DNA from: Bacteroidota bacterium
GTDB lineage: Bacteria; Bacteroidota; Bacteroidia; Flavobacteriales; Crocinitomicaceae
Direction of reading: 5' to 3'
DNA: 7,402 bases
Assembly (NCBI GenBank): GCA_005798205.1
Contig: SYKJ01000148.1
Coordinates: 1 to 7,402 of the forward strand
Part shown: in pieces, positions 1-5,541 of the stretch
Numbering within the stretch: position 1 is the stretch's first letter
Layout: every line of letters starts with the position of its first letter
The notes under the pieces: generated by a model
Told to the model about the DNA's origin: nothing
The model's database searches: none
The model's input: the letters and a program-made list of their open reading frames with translations, nothing else
Program-made: the position numbers and the translations under genes

Positions 1-2
1 AT

Positions 3-245
3 GGAGAAAATTGTCAAAGCATTTCTGTAAATGATAAAGTGATTTTTGAGAAAGAATTTTTTATGTTGATTTCTACAGAAAAATCAATTCACATAATTAA
101 ATCAAATAAAAATCAAAATCCAAATAGTTGGATTTATTTAAGTAATTTATCTTCAAAAAAAATTACAACGCTTATAATTCAAAATAAAAATCAAGTTGCT
201 AAATGGTACAAATACGAGAGTAATAAACTTATCGAAATTTTATGA
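3..245 (+). CDS. 3' end of an unrecognised gene (5' truncated by window)
   Basis: The frame starting at base 3 is open from the window edge to a TGA at 243-245, giving about 80 residues, so the gene very likely begins outside the window. A GTG at 39 and an ATG at 63 are in frame but there is no reason to prefer either as the real start. The visible tail is rich in Lys, Asn, Ile and Ser, has no obvious membrane segment, and alternates hydrophobic and polar residues in a way that suggests beta strands. It has no motif I recognise. Its stop overlaps the next ATG (ATGA at 242-245), which implies co-transcription and translational coupling with the 107-aa protein. The function is unknown. Confidence 0.5.
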   Translation, partial: GENCQSISVNDKVIFEKEFFMLISTEKSIHIIKSNKNQNPNSWIYLSNLSSKKITTLIIQNKNQVAKWYKYESNKLIEIL

Positions 246-565
246 AAATAGTTAATCGCGGCTTTATTTCCATCTTACCCACGCCATTATTTATTGAATG
301 GTCTATTAATAATTCTGACGAAGAACCATTTTTTACCGAAAATCCAGAGCCTTCAATCTACCTTATTGAAGATGATTTTTGGGATAATGAAGTAACTCTA
401 GAGAAATATTATAAAAAAATAATAACCGCTGAATTTTCTGCTTTGTGTTCGACGGATGATAAATTTCCGAAAATTGAAACTCTTGAGGAGTTTAAAAGCT
501 ACTTTTCATTTACTCTAGGAACCATTGTTCAAGATTTATTAAAAGATAAGCTAGAGCATGAGTAA
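242..565 (+). CDS. conserved hypothetical protein, 107 aa
   Basis: This is a small, acidic, apparently soluble protein without a signal peptide or membrane segment. The N-terminus (MKIVNRGFISILPTPLFIEW), the central acidic patch ending in SIYLIEDDFWD, and the later pattern of a Phe/Tyr-rich segment (FKSYFSFTLGTIVQDLL) resemble a family of roughly 100-aa hypothetical proteins widespread in Bacteroidota, which I know only as uncharacterised. The ATG at 242 overlaps the TGA of the preceding gene, which supports this start and translational coupling. The stop at 563-565 is followed at once by a small hairpin and then by the SDR gene 30 bp on, so it probably belongs to the same operon. I cannot assign a function. 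Confidence 0.8.
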   Translation: MKIVNRGFISILPTPLFIEWSINNSDEEPFFTENPEPSIYLIEDDFWDNEVTLEKYYKKIITAEFSALCSTDDKFPKIETLEEFKSYFSFTLGTIVQDLLKDKLEHE

Positions 566-590
566 ACTTTTTGAGAGAAAAAGTGTTTTT
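566..590 (+). terminator. small hairpin plus T-tract between the 107-aa gene and the SDR gene
   Basis: ACTTTTT (566-572) and AAAAAGT (578-584) form a perfect 7-bp inverted repeat around a 5-nt GAGAG loop, followed by G and five T (586-590). The shape is that of a weak intrinsic terminator, but the stem has only one G-C pair. It starts directly after the TAA of the upstream gene, and its T-tract ends 5 nt before the SDR start. It could be a partial terminator or attenuator, or it could restrict access to the SDR start. Chance in AT-rich DNA remains possible. Confidence 0.35.
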
Positions 591-595
591 ATATC

Positions 596-1279
596 ATGAA
601 GACAATTATTTTAATAGGTGCATCCTCTGCTGTTGCAAAATCACTCGCAAACATTCTGAAATCAAATAATTACGCTATAATTTCAGTTTCAAGAACAAAA
701 CCTGATGCTCCACACGACATTTTTTACGAATACGATGTAAGCTCTGATGAAGCGATGCCTGAAATTGACAGCTGTATAGATGGGCTTATCTACTTTCCCG
801 GAACAATCAATTTAAAACCTTTTCGCTCAGTTAAACAAAGTGATTTGGAGCTTGATTTTAAAATAAATGTTCTTGGTGCTGTAAAGAGTATACAATCTTA
901 CAATAAAAATCTTAGTCTATCAGAATCTGCATCAATTGTTTTATTTAGTACAGTTGCAGTTCAAACAGGAATGCCATTTCACGCATCTGTAGCAAGTAGT
1001 AAAGGTGCAATTGAAGGTTTAACAAGATCACTAGCAGCAGAATTTGCTCCCAAAATTCGAGTTAATTGCATTGCCCCATCACTTACAAATACACCAATGG
1101 CAGAACGTTTATTGAGTTCACCTGAAAAAATTGAGTCCAGTGCTTTACGCCACCCCTTAAAACAAATTGGTCAACCTGAAGATTTAGCTGAAATGGCCTA
1201 TTTTTTAATTTCTGATGCATCAAAATGGATGACTGGTCAGATACTTCATTTAGATGGAGGAATGTCGTCTGTGAAATGA
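596..1279 (+). CDS. divergent short-chain dehydrogenase/reductase (SDR) family protein
   Basis: The 227-residue protein has the length and order of a classical SDR: an N-terminal beta-alpha unit with a degenerate nucleotide motif (GASSAVA, residues 8-14, where classical members have GxxxGxG), Asp47-Val48 after the third strand, YFPG at 66-69 in the place of NNAG, the structural Asn91, Ser118 at the catalytic serine position, Lys136, and the C-terminal signature RVNCIAPSLTNTP (155-167) followed by a terminal TGQILHLDGG (213-222). The catalytic Tyr expected four residues before Lys136 is Val132. It is therefore either a non-catalytic nucleotide-binding protein or a subfamily with altered chemistry. 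The substrate is unknown. The ATG at 596 lies 30 bp after the preceding gene, and the stop overlaps the next ATG. From memory, related SDRs with YxPGxINLKPF sit beside cryptochrome/photolyase genes; that association is knowledge plus inference, not seen here. Confidence 0.88.
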   Translation: MKTIILIGASSAVAKSLANILKSNNYAIISVSRTKPDAPHDIFYEYDVSSDEAMPEIDSCIDGLIYFPGTINLKPFRSVKQSDLELDFKINVLGAVKSIQSYNKNLSLSESASIVLFSTVAVQTGMPFHASVASSKGAIEGLTRSLAAEFAPKIRVNCIAPSLTNTPMAERLLSSPEKIESSALRHPLKQIGQPEDLAEMAYFLISDASKWMTGQILHLDGGMSSVK

Positions 1280-1548
1280 GTTTGAATCAAATTGAAATTG
1301 ATCGAATTATTGAAATGTCATGGGAAGATAGAACTCCTTTTGATGCTATTTTCTTGCAATTTCAATTGAGGGAAGACGAAGTCAAAAAACTTATGAAAAA
1401 AGAGTTGAAATTTTCAAGTTATAAACTATGGAGAGAACGAGTTGAAGCATGTAAAACAAAACATCAAAAAAAAGCAAACGTAGAAATTAATCGCTTTAAA
1501 TGCAAACGCCAAAAAGCTATCAGCAATAATAAAATTTCAAAAAAATAA
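1276..1548 (+). CDS. TIGR03643 / DUF2805 family protein, 90 aa
   Basis: The segment IDRIIEMSWEDRTPFDAI (residues 8-25), a second helix-like stretch (LREDEVKKLMKKEL, 31-44) and SSYKLWRERV followed by KTKH (47-63) match the conserved core I know from the TIGR03643/DUF2805 family, small basic proteins of unknown biochemical function found near photolyase/cryptochrome genes. The three predicted helices look like a helix-turn-helix resembling sigma region 4, so DNA binding is a reasonable inference. Residues 64-90 form a Lys/Asn-rich tail that is probably disordered. The frame stays open upstream to 1225, but that stretch lies inside the SDR gene. The start at 1276 gives the normal family N-terminus and a 4-bp ATGA overlap with the SDR stop, so the two proteins are very likely made together. 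Confidence 0.85.
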   Translation: MSLNQIEIDRIIEMSWEDRTPFDAIFLQFQLREDEVKKLMKKELKFSSYKLWRERVEACKTKHQKKANVEINRFKCKRQKAISNNKISKK

Positions 1549-1565
1549 AGCTAATTATTTTTTTT
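1539..1565 (+). terminator. AT-only inverted repeat at the end of the SDR/TIGR03643 block
   Basis: AAAAAAATAA (1539-1548, including the stop codon) is the exact reverse complement of TTATTTTTTT (1555-1564), with a 6-nt loop AGCTAA. The right arm is a run of T, as at an intrinsic terminator, and the repeat ends the plus-strand gene block. The stem has no G-C pair, so it would be weak, and A- and T-runs arise easily in this AT-rich DNA. Confidence 0.3.
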
Positions 1566-1566
1566 A

Positions 1567-1713
1567 TTAATATTCTGGTTGTTTTTCTGTCATTTTTTTT
1601 AAAATTAATAGATTTGGTAAACTAAATATAGTTTTTTCTAAAAAAGACATTAGTAAATTAAAATCATTACTTTTCGTCTTAAAATTTATATTCAAATTTA
1701 AATATTCTAAAAA
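1567..1713 (-). other. start-less open frame on the minus strand in the 1549-1713 gap
   Basis: Read on the minus strand, the gap is open for 48 codons from 1713 down to a TAA at 1567-1569, and the frame also runs back into the antisense of the next gene. The translation looks protein-like (for example LLMSFLEKTIFSLPNLLIL, then KKMTEKQPEY at the C-terminus) and not low-complexity. The only in-frame ATGs (1648-1650 and a later one) would give peptides of 27 residues or fewer. It may be the C-terminal stump of a lost gene, a tiny gene, or a chance open stretch. No family was recognised. Confidence 0.2.
1609..1616 (+). promoter_or_regulatory. possible Bacteroidota -7 box (TAGATTTG)
   Basis: TAGATTTG matches the TAnnTTTG -7 element used by the primary sigma factor of Bacteroidota, and it lies about 100 bp upstream of the start at 1714, in the only sizeable gap before that gene. 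No good TTTG-like -33 element is seen at the usual spacing. The match has only six fixed positions and could be chance. Confidence 0.25.
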
Positions 1714-2505
1714 ATGGGTATTGTTAATGCTTTTATAAATCAAATTGGACGAGAAGCTGCAAGAGAAGTATATCGAGGAACAAGATCCCGTGCAAAACTT
1801 CCTGCACCCGAAGAAACATTTATTTCTTTCAACGATAGTTTTTTAGAAGAAGTAAAAAAATTCCAAATTGCTGCAACATCTTCAGTTACTTTAAATCATT
1901 TGGTAAACATTGTAGAGAATGCTGAAAATACAAATATTGAAAATTTTGAATGGGAAGATATCTTTATTGAAATTGATAACAAAATTGATTTTTGTAAAGT
2001 TGAACTAGGGGTGAATTCTGAGAAAAAACTAAATGAACTTGATGAAAAAAACGCAAATAACTATAAAATTAAAAATGATGAACATAAACTCTATATTGAG
2101 GGATTAATTAAAGTTATTAATGATTCTAATACTGAGCTAAATCAAAAAAAAACATTTTTGGCTATCTTATTTATGCCTTTTGGATTAAACCCTATTTATT
2201 ACAATCAAAGTTCAGCTCGAATTGTGCTTTTTCTTTTTTTTACTTTGATCTCATTCATTTGCTTTTATTACGGGTATCAGCTAAAAGTCTATCCATTAAT
2301 TTACATGAAAGAATCAAATGTTACTGAAAATGTTGCAATTGAAGGTGCGAGTATGATTGCGAATTTACTTTTTATATTAGGTGGTATTTTATATGCTTTG
2401 ATTCTAAGTAGTTCACTAAAGAAAATAAATATTGAGATTAAAAAAAAGAAAACAAATGCTTACCAGCTTGATTTATTTAATAAATATTTAAAAGCACTAT
2501 CATAA
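1714..2505 (+). CDS. membrane protein of unknown function, 263 aa, with 'iGRE' N-terminus
   Basis: The N-terminus (MGIVNAFINQIGREAAREVY) resembles a short opening motif I have seen on several uncharacterised Bacteroidota proteins. Residues 30-145 are polar, acidic and mostly helical, with no signal peptide. A hydrophobic stretch at about 146-163 (LAILFMPFGLNPIYY) is followed by clear membrane helices at about 168-188 and 213-233, and then by a Lys-rich tail (235-247). The arrangement of a short LAILF...GLNPIYYNQ stretch before the helices is loosely like a TM2-type domain, but that is only a suggestion. The Lys-rich end suggests a cytoplasmic C-terminus, with the long N-terminal region also cytoplasmic. 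The gene stands alone on its strand and is convergent with the DUF4301 gene, with a 37-bp gap that shows no hairpin. The function is unknown. Confidence 0.75.
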   Translation: MGIVNAFINQIGREAAREVYRGTRSRAKLPAPEETFISFNDSFLEEVKKFQIAATSSVTLNHLVNIVENAENTNIENFEWEDIFIEIDNKIDFCKVELGVNSEKKLNELDEKNANNYKIKNDEHKLYIEGLIKVINDSNTELNQKKTFLAILFMPFGLNPIYYNQSSARIVLFLFFTLISFICFYYGYQLKVYPLIYMKESNVTENVAIEGASMIANLLFILGGILYALILSSSLKKINIEIKKKKTNAYQLDLFNKYLKALS

Positions 2506-2542
2506 ATTAAATATCAAAAGAGTAATTTATTTATTAATCCGC

Positions 2543-3940
2543 CTACGGAACATGTGCTGGATTTATTAGATCTAAAACCGTTTTTACTGGACTGAATACT
2601 TCATTTGAAATTTCTACAAACAATGAATTCCATTTAGCCATTTTACCATTCCATAAACCAGGTGATTCAATGAAATAAACATCCATTCCATTGTATTTTT
2701 TTTTCACCTTTAAATATTGATCTCCATCAATAAAGTTATTGAGATTAAATCTCTGATCATTTTTATCTTTAATATCTAAAACCATCATAACCGGATTAAA
2801 GTGGGTGCTTTTATCAAAAATCAAAGATTGCCCGTCTGATGAATCTACTTGCGATTTTTCTATAATATGTTTTTGAATAAGTCCATTTTTTATAACAAAA
2901 AAGGGAGCCCCACCAACTTGTCCCTCGTTACGTACCATTCCACAAATCCGCAAAGGTCGATTTAGAAAATTAATGATCGATTCATTTAAAGACATAGAAT
3001 TCATCTCTGAATCAGTGTACAATTTAAAACGTTCATTAAACAAAACAAGGTCTTTAAAAATTGGGGTCTTTATTAATTTCTTTATTTCATTCTTTATCTC
3101 AATGGCTAAACCCGCTAATTGAGACCAAACATCATTAGAAATTTTACACTTTGACAAATGTTGAATATTATCAATGTTTTTTACAAAAATTAAATCGGAA
3201 GAAACACTCTGAAGATTAGATAATAATGAGCCATGTCCCGAAGGAAATTTTATTGGCGTTTTATTTTTAGTAAAGACTAATTCGCCATTCTCTAAAAATC
3301 CATACGAATCACTCTCTTTATTTTGAGTGGATAAATTTATAATGGGGTTTCTATTCACTTGTAATTCTATTTCCTTCAACGAAGATTCCATTATCAAAGT
3401 ATGTCTTTCTTGAATTGTAAAATGAAAGGCGGCATTTTCGGATAACAAGTTGCCTTGTAAAATATGCTCTTGTAATGGAGTTAAATTTTCTTTGCCTAAA
3501 CTATGGAAAGGAAATAGTGCTTTTGGTAAATTTTCGTATTTATTGATTGAAAGGTACAAAAGATGTTCAACGAATTCATTTAAATTAATAGCTGAGTTGT
3601 TTATTTTTTTTTTAACTGAATTTGATAGTTTATGGTAGAAAGCAAATGAATTAATATTTTTAAATAATTCATCGCATTTACCTCGGTTTTCATCATTTGG
3701 CTTTTGTAAAAAGTCATGAAGAAAATCAAACATTCTTGATCCTGATCCTGATGCAGGAATAAAAAAACAAAAGCTTTTTTTTGAACTATAAAATTGAGAA
3801 GAAAAGTAAGTCATTTCTTTAGGTGAAAAAATAGAAATACCCTCGTTAATCTTACAAGGTTCAACAAGTTCAGTCTCAGGTTTGGGAGAGAGAATTTGAC
3901 TTCTTTGTAATTCTATAAATAAATCATGTTTTTTGGTCAT
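2543..3940 (-). CDS. DUF4301 family protein, nucleotidyltransferase-like
   Basis: The 465-aa product carries the features I associate with DUF4301, a Bacteroidota family: IPASGSGSRMF at residues 61-71, a Gly-rich segment GHGSLLSNL at 235-243, RICGMVRNEGQVGGAPFFV at 331-349, STHFNPV at 378-384, ESPGLWNGKMAKWN at 425-438, and a C-terminal FSPVKTVLDLINPAHVP. The first motif resembles the glycine-rich nucleotide loop of sugar-nucleotide pyrophosphorylases (GxGxR), and GHG resembles their uridine-binding region, so a nucleotidyltransferase fold is plausible. I do not know an assigned substrate. It has no signal peptide or membrane segment and is expected in the cytoplasm. The length is slightly below the roughly 500 aa I recall for the family, but all the listed motifs are intact. 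The start at 3940 is the first ATG of the frame and gives a compact N-terminus. The gene is divergent from the lipoprotein gene and convergent with the membrane-protein gene. Confidence 0.88.
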   Translation of the reverse strand: MTKKHDLFIELQRSQILSPKPETELVEPCKINEGISIFSPKEMTYFSSQFYSSKKSFCFFIPASGSGSRMFDFLHDFLQKPNDENRGKCDELFKNINSFAFYHKLSNSVKKKINNSAINLNEFVEHLLYLSINKYENLPKALFPFHSLGKENLTPLQEHILQGNLLSENAAFHFTIQERHTLIMESSLKEIELQVNRNPIINLSTQNKESDSYGFLENGELVFTKNKTPIKFPSGHGSLLSNLQSVSSDLIFVKNIDNIQHLSKCKISNDVWSQLAGLAIEIKNEIKKLIKTPIFKDLVLFNERFKLYTDSEMNSMSLNESIINFLNRPLRICGMVRNEGQVGGAPFFVIKNGLIQKHIIEKSQVDSSDGQSLIFDKSTHFNPVMMVLDIKDKNDQRFNLNNFIDGDQYLKVKKKYNGMDVYFIESPGLWNGKMAKWNSLFVEISNEVFSPVKTVLDLINPAHVP

Positions 3941-4158
3941 TCAAATCAATAACGGAAATTAGTTCTTTGTAGTGTGAACTTATTTAATGAATTTATTTTA
4001 AGATAATTTATATACCAAGAAAAATTAGTGTATTCACTCCCCCTTTGCATTATTTACACACTCAGTAAAGGAAAAGAAGATTTTATTTTGAGCTCCAAAT
4101 AAGTAAATATGACGGTTTATTATCAATAATCATTAATTTTGTCCGTTCTTACATTTCG
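3941..4158. promoter_or_regulatory. divergent intergenic region between DUF4301 and lipoprotein genes
   Basis: These 218 bp separate two genes reading away from each other, so they must hold both promoters. I see no open frame of note. Small symmetries are present: AGTG-TATT-CACT (4028-4039), TTTAC/GTAAA with a 7-nt spacer (4054-4058 and 4066-4070) inside a longer imperfect pair CCTTTGC/GTAAAGG (4043-4049 and 4066-4072), and ATTAT-CA-ATAAT just before the lipoprotein -7 box. Any of these could be an operator, but each is short. No convincing -7 box was found for the minus-strand gene. Confidence 0.5.
4134..4141 (+). promoter_or_regulatory. candidate -7 promoter box for the lipoprotein gene (TAATTTTG)
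   Basis: TAATTTTG fits the Bacteroidota -7 consensus TAnnTTTG exactly and ends 17 bp before the ATG at 4159, which would give a leader of roughly 10 nt. A clear -33 TTTG at 19-21 bp upstream is not present; the nearest T-rich stretch is GGTTTAT at 4114-4120. Confidence 0.4.
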
Positions 4159-5541
4159 ATGCAACAAAAGTCTTTTATTTTCATTTTAATAATACTTATT
4201 TGTGCTGTATTTATTTCCAGTGGATGCAAAAAAAAGAACTTTTTATCTAAGAAAAATTTAAGTTTCTCATTAGACACCCTAGTTTTTGATACTGTATTCA
4301 CAACTATAGGATCAACTACGAAACAATTTAAAATCTACAATAAAGAAAATAGAACAGTAAATATCTCGGACATCGAACTTATGGGAGGTGAATCGTCTCC
4401 ATTTAGAATGAATGTTGATGGAATTATGAGTACAAAAATCCAGGATATCGAACTAGAGGGAAAAGATAGTTTGTTTGTTTTTGTTGAAGTTACGTTAGAC
4501 ATCAACAGCCAAACGCTACCAATGATAGTCGAGGATTCCATTCGTTTTCGAACAAATGGAGTGGATCAATATGTTAAATTGGCTGTTTGGGGTCAGGATG
4601 CTTATTTTCACTATAAGGATTTAAACGAAGGAATTTGGCCAAATGATAAGCCGCATGTAATTTACGGTTATGCAGCCATTGATTCATCAAAGACATTGAA
4701 TATCATCGCTGGAACTCAAATTTTCCTTCATAAAAGTGCTCTTTTATACGTTTATAAATCAACATTGAATATTCAAGGGACAATTGGAAATGAAGTTGTT
4801 TTTCAAGGCGATCGATTGGAGCAGGATTATCAAAATGTGAGTGGTCAGTATTACGGAATTTATTTTGAAAAAGCCCGTCCAAGTACCATAGATTATGCAA
4901 TCATAAAAAATGGCACATCAGGCATTCATCTCTATTCAAGAGATCAAATGTTCTCCGATTATACGCTTAAGATAAGCAATACAATAATTGAAAATCAAGC
5001 TAGATATGGTGTATTTATTTATTCCGGGGCAAAAGTAAAGGCAGAAAACTGCATTCTTGCCAAAAATGGTACACATGCTCTTTTGGTGTTAGAAGGGGGC
5101 GATTTTAATTTTAATCATTGTAATTTGGTAGGATACGGAGCTTCAACTTCTGCAGCAGTTGGCATCAGTAATTTTTATAATGACTATTCAAATGGAACAA
5201 CAAATGTAGGTTCAATTAACCAAGGAATTTTACAAAATTGTATTATTACAGGAAATCAAACAACAGAATTAGCGATTGATACAATTCAAATGGCTGGCGT
5301 GACTCTTAATTTTGACTTCAATCACTGCCTAATTACATCTGAAGAAATCCAAACTGATGGTTTTTACCAAAATATTCTGTGGAACAATAATCCAAATTTT
5401 ACAAACCCATTTGAATTGGATTTTTCATTTCCTAGCAGTGCTATACAAAACTCAAATGGAATAAATTCAAGTGTTTTTAATGATATATTTGGCAATCCTA
5501 GAAACAACCCTCCTGATATTGGAGCAATTGAAGTCAATTAA
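4159..5541 (+). CDS. lipoprotein with Ig-like N-terminal region and parallel beta-helix
   Basis: The 460-aa protein begins with a basic and hydrophobic signal peptide ending in SSGC (20-23), a type II lipobox with Cys23 as the lipidated residue. The following residues KKK lack the acidic export signal reported for surface lipoproteins of some Bacteroidota, so it may stay on the periplasmic side (inference). Residues 35-145 (DTLVFDTVFTTIGSTTKQF, then an ISDIEL...SPFRM strand pattern and KDSLFVFVEV) look like an Ig-like ASPM/SPD-2/Hydin or choice-of-anchor domain. From about 165 to 400, repeated short strands with aligned Asn, Gly and Ile (NTIIENQARYGVFI, ENCILAKNGTHALLV, QNCIITGNQ) indicate a right-handed parallel beta-helix of the pectate-lyase-like type. 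The C-terminus FGNPRNNPPDIGAIEVN is the usual ending of such 'DIGAxE' proteins. No catalytic site is evident; a structural or glycan-binding role is plausible. The ATG at 4159 opens directly into the signal peptide. Confidence 0.85.
   Translation: MQQKSFIFILIILICAVFISSGCKKKNFLSKKNLSFSLDTLVFDTVFTTIGSTTKQFKIYNKENRTVNISDIELMGGESSPFRMNVDGIMSTKIQDIELEGKDSLFVFVEVTLDINSQTLPMIVEDSIRFRTNGVDQYVKLAVWGQDAYFHYKDLNEGIWPNDKPHVIYGYAAIDSSKTLNIIAGTQIFLHKSALLYVYKSTLNIQGTIGNEVVFQGDRLEQDYQNVSGQYYGIYFEKARPSTIDYAIIKNGTSGIHLYSRDQMFSDYTLKISNTIIENQARYGVFIYSGAKVKAENCILAKNGTHALLVLEGGDFNFNHCNLVGYGASTSAAVGISNFYNDYSNGTTNVGSINQGILQNCIITGNQTTELAIDTIQMAGVTLNFDFNHCLITSEEIQTDGFYQNILWNNNPNFTNPFELDFSFPSSAIQNSNGINSSVFNDIFGNPRNNPPDIGAIEVN

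Noticed and set aside
1..30. ATG at position 1 as a gene start
   Set aside because: That frame stops after nine codons at 28-30. The frame from base 3 is the one open to 245.
1225..1275. Upstream extension of the TIGR03643 gene to an earlier ATG at 1225
   Set aside because: The extra 17 residues lie inside the SDR coding sequence, and the family N-terminus begins at the ATG at 1276, which also makes the usual ATGA overlap.
3450..3638. 62-codon plus-strand open frame
   Set aside because: It is antisense to the DUF4301 gene. Its Cys-rich start is a by-product of the other strand's codons.
4335..4541. 68-codon minus-strand open frame
   Set aside because: It is antisense to the Ig-like part of the lipoprotein gene, Ser/Ile-rich as expected from a mirrored frame, with no motif.
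4703..4900. 65-codon minus-strand open frame
   Set aside because: It is antisense to the beta-helix part of the lipoprotein gene and has no recognisable motif.
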